Source of the DNA: JBBTXJ01 sp964636345
GTDB lineage: Bacteria > Patescibacteriota > Patescibacteriia > Magasanikbacterales > JBBTXJ01
NCBI GenBank assembly: GCA_964636345.1
Contig: CAZWRL010000001.1
Location: 16,707 to 80,706 of the forward strand
Length of the DNA: 64,000 nt
Direction of reading: 5' to 3'
A model generated the notes under the pieces. That model was not told the DNA's origin. It did no database searches and saw only the letters and a list, made by a program, of their open reading frames with translations. Below are positions 33,604 through 42,849 of this stretch, piece by piece. Each line of letters opens with the position of its first letter. Within the stretch, counting starts at the first letter, position 1. The position numbers and the translations under genes are program-made.

Positions 33604-35262
33604 ATGAAGATCGCGCTTGCGCAACACAATTATACGGTGGGGGATATTGTCGGCAACACGGCATTGCTTTTGGCATCAGTGGCTCGCGCGGCGCAGGAGG
33701 GCGCGGACGCCGTGGTTTTTTCTGAAATGGCGGTCACAGGCTATCCGCCCATGGATCTTTTGGATCAAAAAGATTTCGTTGCCGATGCCTTGCATGCCAT
33801 AACCGCGGTGCGAGAAAAGAGCAGGGCATATACGCAGTTGACGATTGTGGTGGGTGGCATTGATCGCACGGAGTTGGATGGCGTGGTGTCGCTCTACAAC
33901 AGCGCGTATGTGCTCCGGGGCGGCGAGATGGTGGCGGTGTATCATAAATCACTGTTGCCAACCTATGATGTGTTTGACGAACGGCGATATTTTGCATCAG
34001 GCACCGCGCCGTGCGTCGTAGAAATTGCTGGAGAGAAATGTGGCATTACGATTTGTGAGGACATTTGGAACGACCGTTTTTATTGGCCCGAGCGGCGGTA
34101 CGGGTATGATCCGGTAGAGGATTGCGTAGCACGCGGCGCACGAATGATTATCAATATTTCCGCATCGCCCTATCATGTTGGTAAAGAGCGCGAACGCGAA
34201 GCGATGGTCGCGGCACTCGCAAAACGCCACGGGGTCACGGTGGTGTATGTGAACCAAGTTGGCGGTAATGACGAGCTTATTTTTGACGGGCATTCGTTGG
34301 TGATGACATCGGATGGCGCGGTGTGCCGCGCGCCGGGGTTTGAGGAGGCGGTTAATATGGCAGCCATTCTTGATTCTATCGCACCGACTTCGTCGGTGCT
34401 TCAGAATGACAGTGTTGAGGAATCCATCGTATGCGCCCTCACGCTTGGTATTCGTGATTACACGCGCAAATGCGGTTTCAAAAATGTGGTGCTCGGACTT
34501 TCCGGTGGCATTGATTCTGCAGTCACCGCGGCGCTTGCCGTTCGGGCGCTTGGGGCCGAGCATGTGCGCGGCATCGGGATGCCATCAAAATTTTCATCAG
34601 AAGGTTCAGTGAATGACGCACAGCAACTCGCGAACAATTTATGTATTCAGTTTGACCTGTTGCCCATTGAACCAATTGTGCAGGCGTATGCCGCTGTGCT
34701 TGCGCCGGTTTTCGCCGGCACTGTGCCTGGCGTTGCCGAGGAAAACATTCAGGCGCGCATTCGCGGTGCGCTCCTCATGGCAATTTCCAATAAATCGGAC
34801 GCGCTCCTTTTGACCACCGGCAACAAAAGCGAACTCGCGGTTGGTTATTGCACGTTATATGGCGATATGTCGGGTGGTCTTGCCGTCATCGCGGATCTTT
34901 CAAAGGGCACGGTGTATCGCGTGGCGCGGTTTATTAATGAAGAGGCAGGGCGCGACATCATACCCGCATCAACACTCACCAAAGCTCCGTCGGCGGAATT
35001 GCGACCCAATCAGACGGATCAAGATACCCTGCCACCGTATGATATATTGGATGAAATTATTCATCGGTATGTTGAGGAAGGGCAGGGGGCAGAGGAAATT
35101 ATCGGTACCGGTTTTGATCCGGCAGTAGTTAGCGCGACCATGCGTATGATTAATCAAAATGAGTATAAACGACGGCAGGCCGCGCCCGGACTGCGTGTGA
35201 CGAGCAAAGCGTTTGGCGTGGGGCGCCGAATGCCGATCGCCACAAAACGGACGCGTCTTTAA
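33604..35262 (+). CDS. nadE: Glutamine-dependent NAD+ synthetase
   Basis: NadE (552 residues) makes NAD+ from deamido-NAD+, ATP and glutamine. The N-terminal nitrilase domain has E41 (FSEMAVTGYPP), a Lys in YHKSLLP and the Cys nucleophile in CGITICEDIW. The C-terminal synthetase domain has the P-loop LGLSGGIDSA near 300. A 40-bp palindromic repeat at 34372-34411 encodes a short peptide (DSIAPTSSVLQND, from about residue 257) exactly in the linker between the domains. It sits inside the polysaccharide operon, between an epimerase and a flippase, 2 bp after the former. Confidence 0.95.
   Translation: MKIALAQHNYTVGDIVGNTALLLASVARAAQEGADAVVFSEMAVTGYPPMDLLDQKDFVADALHAITAVREKSRAYTQLTIVVGGIDRTELDGVVSLYNSAYVLRGGEMVAVYHKSLLPTYDVFDERRYFASGTAPCVVEIAGEKCGITICEDIWNDRFYWPERRYGYDPVEDCVARGARMIINISASPYHVGKEREREAMVAALAKRHGVTVVYVNQVGGNDELIFDGHSLVMTSDGAVCRAPGFEEAVNMAAILDSIAPTSSVLQNDSVEESIVCALTLGIRDYTRKCGFKNVVLGLSGGIDSAVTAALAVRALGAEHVRGIGMPSKFSSEGSVNDAQQLANNLCIQFDLLPIEPIVQAYAAVLAPVFAGTVPGVAEENIQARIRGALLMAISNKSDALLLTTGNKSELAVGYCTLYGDMSGGLAVIADLSKGTVYRVARFINEEAGRDIIPASTLTKAPSAELRPNQTDQDTLPPYDILDEIIHRYVEEGQGAEEIIGTGFDPAVVSATMRMINQNEYKRRQAAPGLRVTSKAFGVGRRMPIATKRTRL
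34372..34411 (+). repeat. In-frame palindromic element 1 (in nadE), 40 bp
   Basis: The element has ends GATTCTATC and TTCAGAATGACA, with outer stem ATTCT/AGAAT and a perfect inner hairpin GCACCGAC-TTC-GTCGGTGC. It is read as DSIAPTSSVLQND. It shares its ends and frame with the elements in asnB and the GT4 gene at 52246. Confidence 0.8.
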
Positions 35263-35263
35263 T

Positions 35264-36802
35264 ATGGGACATGTCAAAACAATCGGCATGGGCACGATTA
35301 CGGGCGCTATCTCTAATGTTGTCGCACTCGCGGCCGGTATTATCACCGTGCCTCTCTTAATCAAGAATCTTGGCACGGATGCGTACGGTCTTTTGGGCGT
35401 GGTATCCGCACTGGTTGGTTTTGTTGGTGTCGTTGATCTCGGACTCACCTCAACCATCACGAACGCGATTGCGTACGGCAACGCGCGCGCTGATCATTCG
35501 CGCATCAACCGGCTTTTTTCCGGCGGTATCTTGCTCTACACGCCGCTCGTGTTCGCGATTGTTGGGCTGGTGACATTGCTCGTATACGCGCCCTGGTTTC
35601 CACTCGCGTCGCTGTTGAATATCACCCCTGATGTTGCGCGTCTTGCCCGTTTGGTGATTGTTATCATGCTCTCCTATACGATGGCCGGCGCGTTTTGGGG
35701 CGGCGTGTTGAAATCGCTCTATCACGGCGTGAATGATGTGGCAATCTACAATGGCACCCAGACCATCTATAATAGTTTCTTTGCTCTTGCGTTCATTTTG
35801 TATCTGTTGTTTGGGCAGGTAACGCTCCTTGGGGTGGTGCTGGTACAAGCGGTTGGCGCGCTCGTGCGTTTACTCTTGTTTGTTGGTGTTGCCACACGGC
35901 GGTATACGTGGTTTTCTTTCATATGGTCACGGGAGAGTGTGCGGGTTGTCGCGCCGCTCCTCAACTATTCCGTGATATTGTTTTTGTCCATGGTCTGTAT
36001 TGTTATTCTTGAACGCAGCGACAATATTGTGTTGGCGCATTATCTTGGCCTTGCGGCCGTTGCCTCATACTCTATTGTGTATAAACTTTTTTATTTGCCG
36101 GCAGCAATGCTCCCCATTGCAACCGCAAGCGCGCCCACGGTTGCCGCCTTGTATGAACAAAAGGACTGGGCGGCGCTTGCCACGCTCTATCGCCGTATTT
36201 TGCGCGTGAATATTATTCTCAAGTTCATCGTATTTGCATTTCTTTTGGTGTTTGCGCGCGAGATTGTGGTGCTCTGGGTTGGTGTTGATTTATTTACCGG
36301 TTACGGCACCGTCGCGGCGATCGCCGCCACATATATGGTTTTTGCCTGGAACGGCACCCATAGTTTATTTTTCGGCGCCATGCAGAATTTCAAGCCGGAA
36401 TTGCGCGCGAACGCGATTTCTATTGTTTTGAATCTTGCTTTTTCCATTTATTTGGTGCAAAAGATCGGTATGGCGGGTGTGCCGCTCGGCACGCTCCTGT
36501 CATTTTTGTTGGTCAACGCGTGGTATTTGCCGCGCACGCTCGTTCGGCTTCTGGATATTCATCCGTGGCGCGAAGCTGTGCGATTACTGTCTCGGATTGT
36601 GCCGTTACTCTTGGCGCTGGTGGCCGTGCATTATTTTTTGATTACGCTCGTGACCGATAATCTCCCACGGTATATCCTGGCAGCCGTGATAGGCGTGTTA
36701 TTCATGTTCGCAGTATTTTTGGTGGCATTTGGGCCGGGCGAGAAACAGTTTATAGTAGCCGGTGTGCGGAATAAATTACAGGGTTTATTGCGACGCGTAT
36801 GA
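35264..36802 (+). CDS. Polysaccharide flippase (Wzx/MATE-like)
   Basis: This integral membrane protein has 512 residues and about 12-14 hydrophobic segments in the O-antigen/teichoic acid flippase pattern. The N-terminus (GTITGAISNVVALAAGIITV) and a conserved-type DLGLTSTITNAIAYGNA early segment are typical. It would move the lipid-linked repeat unit across the membrane. The ATG was chosen 1 base after the nadE stop. The gene overlaps the following GT2 by ATGA. Confidence 0.88.
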   Translation: MGHVKTIGMGTITGAISNVVALAAGIITVPLLIKNLGTDAYGLLGVVSALVGFVGVVDLGLTSTITNAIAYGNARADHSRINRLFSGGILLYTPLVFAIVGLVTLLVYAPWFPLASLLNITPDVARLARLVIVIMLSYTMAGAFWGGVLKSLYHGVNDVAIYNGTQTIYNSFFALAFILYLLFGQVTLLGVVLVQAVGALVRLLLFVGVATRRYTWFSFIWSRESVRVVAPLLNYSVILFLSMVCIVILERSDNIVLAHYLGLAAVASYSIVYKLFYLPAAMLPIATASAPTVAALYEQKDWAALATLYRRILRVNIILKFIVFAFLLVFAREIVVLWVGVDLFTGYGTVAAIAATYMVFAWNGTHSLFFGAMQNFKPELRANAISIVLNLAFSIYLVQKIGMAGVPLGTLLSFLLVNAWYLPRTLVRLLDIHPWREAVRLLSRIVPLLLALVAVHYFLITLVTDNLPRYILAAVIGVLFMFAVFLVAFGPGEKQFIVAGVRNKLQGLLRRV

Positions 36803-37545
36803 GTAAACCACTCGTGTCTGTTATCATGCCTGCGTATAACAATGCTGCGACCATCGCGGTTGCGCTTGATGCTCTCCTCGCGCAGACGTATCAGCCGTTG
36901 GAAATTATCGTGGTTGATGATATGAGTGATGATGGCACCGCCGAGATAGTGAAGCGTTATCGCGCGGCGCATCCGGAGGTGATTCGGTACCTGCGCGTGC
37001 CATACGATGATCCGTATCGGTATAATGATAAGGGTATTAATATCAATGCCGGATGGAGCGCACGGAATTTTGGCGTGGAACAGGCGCGTGGCGAATTAGT
37101 AACATTTCAAGATGCCGATGACGGCGCGCGCGCGAATAGGATTGAGGTGCAGTATGAACTCATGCAAAAATATAACTCGCATCATGTGGTGGTGGATTGG
37201 CAAAAATTTGATCCGACGTTGAATGGGAAGGTGTGGGAAGGCGAAATGAAAGGGTTTGTTTCAACAAAAGAAATTATGCGGTTGGTGCGAAAAACCAGGC
37301 CGCGTCGTTCTTTTACACGCTGGGACGCATACCCATGCGCCGGCAGTAATCCGCTTGTGCGGCGCGAGGTGTTTGAAAAGGTGCGGTTCCGCCCGCTGTG
37401 GGAACGCACGCGGCCATCAAAAAAGGGGAGAGGCGCGGATCGTGATTTTAACTTCTGGGTGGCGGAAACATTTGGTGACAGCATCGCCGCAAAAATCCCA
37501 CTCGTCTTGTGGCGCGTTGATAGCCAGAATCCAGAATACCAATAA
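36799..37545 (+). CDS. GT2 family glycosyltransferase
   Basis: This GT-A enzyme has 248 residues with VSVIMPAYNNAATI, VVDDMSDDGTA and FQDADDGARAN as DxD segment. No membrane helix is visible. It overlaps the flippase gene by 4 bp and ends 1 base before asnB. Confidence 0.9.
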   Translation: MSKPLVSVIMPAYNNAATIAVALDALLAQTYQPLEIIVVDDMSDDGTAEIVKRYRAAHPEVIRYLRVPYDDPYRYNDKGININAGWSARNFGVEQARGELVTFQDADDGARANRIEVQYELMQKYNSHHVVVDWQKFDPTLNGKVWEGEMKGFVSTKEIMRLVRKTRPRRSFTRWDAYPCAGSNPLVRREVFEKVRFRPLWERTRPSKKGRGADRDFNFWVAETFGDSIAAKIPLVLWRVDSQNPEYQ

Positions 37546-37546
37546 T

Positions 37547-39337
37547 ATGTGTGGCATTTTAGGGTCGTTTGGGACGCGGCTCCCGGAACGCGAAACATTC
37601 CAAAAAGCGCTTGATACACTTGCCCGTCGCGGTCCGGATGGCGAGGGTATCTTTGCAACGCCAACCTGTTTACTGGGTCATCGGCGGCTTGCCATTATTG
37701 ATCTGGCAACCGGCGCGCAACCGATGACTTCTTTTGATGGGCGGTTCATCATCACCTTTAACGGCGAGATTTATAATTATCGCGAGCTGAAAAAAGAGCT
37801 GGAAGGGGTGTATCCTTTTTCAACCAATTCCGATACGGAAGTCATTTTGGCAGGTTACCGCGCGTGGGGCAGGGGGATACTGGATCGTTTGGAGGGCATG
37901 TTTGCGTTTGCTATTTTGGACACCGAAAAACAAGAATTATTTTGCGCGCGCGATCCGTTTGGCATCAAGCCGTTTGTGTACGGAACCGCGGGAAATACTT
38001 TTTTCTTTGCGTCAGAAATTAAGGCGCTCCGCGCGCTCGGCATTTTTGAGGGCGGCATTGATGAGGCGCGCATTCCGGAATTTTTTGCGTTGAAACACAT
38101 ACCCGCGCCACATACCATCTATCGCGATATTAAGAAATTACCGGCTGGACACTTTTTGTGTTCACGACTGGACGGGAATGTGTTGACGGTAGATGAGCCA
38201 GTGTCATTCTGGAGTCCCGATAGTGAGCTCTGCGAGCGTATCGGGACGATAGAATCTCGTCTGGATGCTATCGCTCGGCCTCTGGCCTCGCTCCAGCATG
38301 ACATACGTACGTGGCTCCTCGATTCCGTAAAAGCGCATCTCGTTTCAGACGTGCCGATTGGCGCATTTTTGAGTGGCGGACTTGATTCCTCTTCCATCGT
38401 GTGGGCCATGAGCCAGTTCACGCGCCCAAAAACGTTCACCGTTGGATTCAAGGAGATGCCCGATGATCCGGATTTGTTTCACGCGCGCTTGGTTGCCAAG
38501 CATTTCAACACCGAACATACAGAAATTTTGCTAGACCTTGATCTCCGTGACACCTTTTCCAAAGTGATGCGCTATTTTGATGAACCGTTTGCCGACCCGG
38601 CAACGGTGATGAACTGGTATGTGGCGCAGGCAACCAGCGGACAGGTGAAAGTGGCGCTCTCCGGTGATGGCGGAGACGAGCTCTTTTTTGGCTATGACAC
38701 CTACGCGGCGATTGGCGCTGCGGCCACGATGCGGCGTCTTTTGCCGTGGTTTGATTCGCGTTCATTTATTTTACAACGCTATTTTGGCTATAATCCGCGC
38801 ATGCAAAAGCGGGTACTGCGCGGGGCACAGCAGATAAGGGAACCGTTTATAGATTGGGAAGTTGATGGGCGCGATCTCAAAGAGGCCGTCCGCCAGATGG
38901 ATATTGCGTACACCTTGCCCGAATATTATTTGCGTAAAGTTGATGGCGTCAGCATGATGAATTCTCTTGAGGTGCGGGTGCCGTTTGTCAGCCGCGCGTT
39001 TGCCGCTCATATTCTTCCCCTGCCGGTGGCGGCGCATTATGATGAGCGTGCCGGAAAAGCGCTTCTCCGGCAGGCGATGGCCGGCGTCTTGCCAGAGCCG
39101 GTGTTGACGCGAAAAAAACAAGGCTTCACGCGCCCATGGAGGACGCTGTTTGCGGGATCAATGCGTGATATGGTGCGCGAACGTTTGTTGTCACAGAATA
39201 TGGCGCGATCCGGATGGTTTAATATGAATTACCTTGGCATGATGCTCCTCGATCAGGAAGAGGGGCGGCGCGATTACGCGAACATGCTCTTTCGCCTTTT
39301 GGTTTTTTCCGAATGGTTGGAAGCGCAAACCGTATGA
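37547..39337 (+). CDS. asnB: Asparagine synthase (glutamine-hydrolysing)
   Basis: This class B asparagine synthase-like protein has 596 residues. Cys2 (MCGILG) is the glutaminase nucleophile; the C-terminal synthetase domain has the P-loop FLSGGLDSSS near 280. Members in polysaccharide loci often amidate sugars or amino-sugar acids rather than make asparagine, an inference here. Two palindromic elements (38202-38256 and 38264-38303) add about 34 residues (219-252) just between the glutaminase and synthetase domains without breaking the frame. The next gene overlaps by ATGA. Confidence 0.92.
   Translation: MCGILGSFGTRLPERETFQKALDTLARRGPDGEGIFATPTCLLGHRRLAIIDLATGAQPMTSFDGRFIITFNGEIYNYRELKKELEGVYPFSTNSDTEVILAGYRAWGRGILDRLEGMFAFAILDTEKQELFCARDPFGIKPFVYGTAGNTFFFASEIKALRALGIFEGGIDEARIPEFFALKHIPAPHTIYRDIKKLPAGHFLCSRLDGNVLTVDEPVSFWSPDSELCERIGTIESRLDAIARPLASLQHDIRTWLLDSVKAHLVSDVPIGAFLSGGLDSSSIVWAMSQFTRPKTFTVGFKEMPDDPDLFHARLVAKHFNTEHTEILLDLDLRDTFSKVMRYFDEPFADPATVMNWYVAQATSGQVKVALSGDGGDELFFGYDTYAAIGAAATMRRLLPWFDSRSFILQRYFGYNPRMQKRVLRGAQQIREPFIDWEVDGRDLKEAVRQMDIAYTLPEYYLRKVDGVSMMNSLEVRVPFVSRAFAAHILPLPVAAHYDERAGKALLRQAMAGVLPEPVLTRKKQGFTRPWRTLFAGSMRDMVRERLLSQNMARSGWFNMNYLGMMLLDQEEGRRDYANMLFRLLVFSEWLEAQTV
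38202..38256 (-). repeat. In-frame palindromic element 2 (in asnB), 55 bp
   Basis: On the plus strand the ends are TGTCATTCTGGAG and CGATAGAATC, so the element is inverted relative to the nadE copy. The core is a perfect TCCCGATA/TATCGGGA stem with an inner GCTC/GAGC hairpin. It is read as SFWSPDSELCERIGTIES. Confidence 0.8.
38264..38303 (+). repeat. In-frame palindromic element 3 (in asnB), 40 bp
   Basis: The ends are GATGCTATC and CTCCAGCATGACA, with inner hairpin GGCC-TCT-GGCC. The outer stem is ATGCT/AGCAT, a compensatory change from ATTCT/AGAAT in the other copies. It is read as DAIARPLASLQHD, in the same frame as the nadE copy. Confidence 0.8.
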
Positions 39338-40425
39338 AGAAATCACGCTTACTTTTTGTTTTTCGTTTCAATTATTTACAGGCGGTGTTGCCGCACTATA
39401 AAACACCCGGCCGCGCGCCGCTTGATTTTTTGTATGGCATGCAGGCGATTGATGAGAGCCGGTTTGATGTGGCGTACGTGAACGCGCCGCAGGGGCCGCG
39501 TACGGAATTTATGTCACGTCTCTTTTTCCAGATTGAAAAATTTTTTTCAAAACTCACTAAACTCGGTTGGCCGCTTGAGATTTTCTTTTTGTTCCGTCGT
39601 GAATTACGGTCAGCGCCGCATATTTTTTGCGTCAATGACCCTATCGGTTTTGCCGTTCTTTTCTGGAAACGCCTCGGCATGATTCCCGGCAACGTGTATA
39701 TTATTGCGCAAAGCGCTCATGAGCGCTGTCGCGAGCATTTTAGAATCGCGTGGTTCACCCGTCGTTTGGTGGGATGGCTGCTCCGCGCGGCACGGGGCGT
39801 GTTTGTGCTTGCGCCATCGGCACGGCAATCAATGACGGATTATTTTCAGGTACCGTCTTCGCGCGTACACGAGTTTGTCTTTGGCGGCGATGCTGATTTT
39901 TGGACACCCAGCGACGCGGCACGTGAACCGTTTGTGCTTTCAATCGGCAATGATTTTAATCGCGATTATCAGACACTCGTCCGCGCCGTGCCGGATGATG
40001 AATCACTCACCATTATTACCACAAAACCGGTAGAAAAAAATGGCAAAGATATTACCCTGGTGCAAGGGTTGTCCAACGAAACCGTGCGTGATTATTATCG
40101 CCGTGCCGCGGTAGTGGTCATTCCGAGCGTGCCGCTCGTGTATGAATCATCAGGGTTATCATCTGCGTTGCAAGCGGTGTTATGCGGCGCGCCGCTCATT
40201 ATGTCTGATGCGCCGACTATGCGAGATGTGTTTACGGAAAAGGAACATTGTCTTTTTTACGAAGCCGGCAATCCGGACGCGCTGCGCAAGGTACTCGCGT
40301 ATGCCAAAAAGCATCCGGAAGATATGCGCGTTATGGCCGACCGCGCGCGCGCTCATGTGCTTGCGTGCCGCACGCCGCGCCATGCCGCAGAAAGTTTAGA
40401 ACGGGTCATATATGCAAACACCTAA
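39334..40425 (+). CDS. GT4-like (GT-B fold) glycosyltransferase
   Basis: This GT-B transferase has 363 residues. The C-terminal domain shows PFVLSIGNDFNRDY, VIPSVPLVYESSG and the region where GT4 enzymes have E-x7-E; here the second Glu is Gln (YESSGLSSALQAVLCGAP). The N-terminal part has basic-hydrophobic stretches likely to touch the membrane. It overlaps asnB by ATGA and the following GT-C gene by 14 bp. Confidence 0.82.
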   Translation: MKKSRLLFVFRFNYLQAVLPHYKTPGRAPLDFLYGMQAIDESRFDVAYVNAPQGPRTEFMSRLFFQIEKFFSKLTKLGWPLEIFFLFRRELRSAPHIFCVNDPIGFAVLFWKRLGMIPGNVYIIAQSAHERCREHFRIAWFTRRLVGWLLRAARGVFVLAPSARQSMTDYFQVPSSRVHEFVFGGDADFWTPSDAAREPFVLSIGNDFNRDYQTLVRAVPDDESLTIITTKPVEKNGKDITLVQGLSNETVRDYYRRAAVVVIPSVPLVYESSGLSSALQAVLCGAPLIMSDAPTMRDVFTEKEHCLFYEAGNPDALRKVLAYAKKHPEDMRVMADRARAHVLACRTPRHAAESLERVIYANT

Positions 40426-41980
40426 TCGTGTTCAACTGAAAAAATGGGGAGGCGCGTTGCTTTTTTGGGGCATCGTTGCCTTGTTGCTGTGTGTCGGCGT
40501 ACGCGAGCGATCATTTTGGACGGACGAATGGTACGCGTTTAAATATTTTGATCGTTCATTCTTTGAATTTCTGAAAGCATACTGGCAGAACCCGGATAAT
40601 CATCCGCCCGGGTATTATCTGATACTCCTCGCGTTCATAAAATTATTGGGACGCCATGATTTTGTGGTGCGGTTGCCGTCGCTTCTTGCCGGCTTTGGCG
40701 CGCTTATTATGACGTGGCGTATTGCGCGGTTGATTGCCGGCAGGGATGAGCGTTGGCCGTATTTCGCCGTGCTTCTCGCCGCCACATCGCCGTATCTTAT
40801 TATTTTGTCACAAACGGCGCGATACTTTTCACTCGCCGCTTTTTTTGCGCTTTTTGCGATATACACGGTGTTGAAAATTATAACAGGCGGAGAACGGACG
40901 TGGTTTTTTGGGTACGCAATCGCGCTTGTTTTGATTGGCTACGTTGATTACACAACTTTTTTGTATGTGAGTGCGGGGAGTACGCTGGTGATTCTGTTTA
41001 CGGCATGGCGCGCCAAGAGCAAGCAACTACTCATGTACTGGTTGCTTGCGGTGGCCTCTGCGGCGCTGCTCCTTGTGCCGCTTCTTGGAATTGCGCTTGC
41101 CAAGGCACAAGCGGAAGCGGCGTATGGCGGTGATGTATTAACAAGTGGCCCACTTGCGTGGCTCCTTCGTATTGGTATCTACGGATACGCCGCGCTGTAT
41201 GGTTTTGTGGCATTTCCGTGGGATCTTGAAGTAACCATTCCGCTTGCGCTTGCGTTTCTGCTTTTGATTATTGTTTGTTTTAGAGATCGCGCAGCGCGCG
41301 GGCATTTCTGGCGGAGACCCGAAATAGTGGTCATCACGGTGATGGGCGTGCTTGCCCTTGTTTTCAATACCGCACTTTTTTCATTTTTGCCGCGTTACAC
41401 GCCGCTTGCGTATCCGCGGTATGTGAGTTTTGCGCTGTATCTTTTCTTTCTTCTTTTGGCGGCGCTGGTGTGGTGGATCACGGACAAACGGCGCGGTATT
41501 CGTTTGGTGATTATCGTGTTGTTGCTCGCTACCCCCGCGTGGTCGCTCTTTGATACATTCGGCGTGACTTCTGCGGATCCAACGCTGTTTTCGATGGATA
41601 GAAATTTGTATCGCGCCGTGGAGCAGGGTGATTACATAATGATTAATGATGATTTTCCGCGTGTGATATTTGATTGGTATCGTGAAAAATATTTTGCCAA
41701 CGTGACACCGCTTGAAACGCCGCCGAATCAATCATTTTTTGAGAGCGGGAAGCGGCTCTGGGTGATTGGCTATGGATATGATGATCGCGATGGGTTCCGC
41801 GCGCCACGACAAAAAGCGGAGGATATTACCGAGCCGCTTGGGGACGCGGTACGGGTTATTGAAAAGGGTTACGGGCCATCCATTGATTCAGAGCTTCGCG
41901 CGTTCAAAAAACGGCTCACCGGTCATGATACCTACGAACACAAAATTGGGTTATTTTTAATCACGGCGGCGGACAAGTAA
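40412..41980 (+). CDS. GT-C glycosyltransferase (ArnT/PMT-like, GT39/GT83 type)
   Basis: This membrane protein has 522 residues and about eleven helices. The catalytic loop is RSFWTDEWYA (Asp in the first outer loop), followed by NPDNHPPGYYLILL, the classic PMT/ArnT pattern. It uses a polyprenyl-phosphate sugar as donor on the outer face of the membrane. A soluble C-terminal portion follows. Donor sugars could come from the polyprenyl-phosphate GT2 enzymes in this locus. Confidence 0.87.
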   Translation: MQTPNRVQLKKWGGALLFWGIVALLLCVGVRERSFWTDEWYAFKYFDRSFFEFLKAYWQNPDNHPPGYYLILLAFIKLLGRHDFVVRLPSLLAGFGALIMTWRIARLIAGRDERWPYFAVLLAATSPYLIILSQTARYFSLAAFFALFAIYTVLKIITGGERTWFFGYAIALVLIGYVDYTTFLYVSAGSTLVILFTAWRAKSKQLLMYWLLAVASAALLLVPLLGIALAKAQAEAAYGGDVLTSGPLAWLLRIGIYGYAALYGFVAFPWDLEVTIPLALAFLLLIIVCFRDRAARGHFWRRPEIVVITVMGVLALVFNTALFSFLPRYTPLAYPRYVSFALYLFFLLLAALVWWITDKRRGIRLVIIVLLLATPAWSLFDTFGVTSADPTLFSMDRNLYRAVEQGDYIMINDDFPRVIFDWYREKYFANVTPLETPPNQSFFESGKRLWVIGYGYDDRDGFRAPRQKAEDITEPLGDAVRVIEKGYGPSIDSELRAFKKRLTGHDTYEHKIGLFLITAADK

Positions 41981-42849
41981 TGTATCGTATGTTCACCTGC
42001 GTTGTATGTCATGGCACTGCCCATAGTGCGTATCACGCCAAGAAAAATTTTGATATTTTTGTGTGTGATGACTGCGACACGCTCCGCATACATCCCCTGC
42101 CCACCAAAGAGCAGTTAGACCGCGCGTATGGCGCGGGATATTTTATGGGCGACGCCACCTGCGATGGGTACATGGATTATGAGTTTGAAAAGGAAGTGAC
42201 ACGGCGGACATTTGAGGAACATCTTGATGATATTGAGGCATATCAAGCGCCCGGTGAGTTATTTGAGGTGGGCGCGGCGACCGGTTATTTTTTGTCACTC
42301 GCGCGCGAGCGCGGATGGCGTGTTGCTGGCGTTGATTATTCATCCTACGCGGCGGCGCGGGCGCAAGAAAAGGGCATTCCGGTTGCGGCGGGCGGAGTGC
42401 AAGCGCTTGCAGAGAGCGAGAACCGGTATGATGTGATCGCGCTTTTTGACGTGATTGAACACCTTTTGTACCCAGAAGAAGAACTGGCGCAGATGGTGCG
42501 CGCGCTCAAACCCGGCGGGCTCTTGGTGTTTGCAACTCCGGATCGTTCAAGCGTATTTGCCCGCTTGACAGGCAGGTTTTGGCATGCCATTGTTCCTCCA
42601 CAGCATGTGTTTTTATTTGGATCAAAAACGATTGATCAATTGTTGCGGCGGCACGGCCTTACGGTACTTGAAAAATCGCGTCCGGGCAAATGGTTCACCG
42701 TGCAATATCTGTTTCGCGCGCTGTATACGTGGCTTGGCTTTCGTTTTTTATACACGTTTGCTGAACGTGTCGCCCACACCCGTTTTGGCCGTTTCGCATT
42801 CCCGCTTAATGTGCGCGATACGATGTTCGTGATTGCGCGAAAAGTATGA
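41980..42849 (+). CDS. SAM methyltransferase with N-terminal zinc ribbon
   Basis: This protein has 289 residues. C7/C10 and C29/C32 make a zinc ribbon, a common start for methyltransferases of surface sugars. The methyltransferase domain has LFEVGAATGYFL as motif I, FDVIEHLLYPEE and LKPGGLLVFATP. It overlaps the GT-C gene by one base (TAATG) and the next GT4 by ATGA. Confidence 0.88.
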   Translation: MYRMFTCVVCHGTAHSAYHAKKNFDIFVCDDCDTLRIHPLPTKEQLDRAYGAGYFMGDATCDGYMDYEFEKEVTRRTFEEHLDDIEAYQAPGELFEVGAATGYFLSLARERGWRVAGVDYSSYAAARAQEKGIPVAAGGVQALAESENRYDVIALFDVIEHLLYPEEELAQMVRALKPGGLLVFATPDRSSVFARLTGRFWHAIVPPQHVFLFGSKTIDQLLRRHGLTVLEKSRPGKWFTVQYLFRALYTWLGFRFLYTFAERVAHTRFGRFAFPLNVRDTMFVIARKV

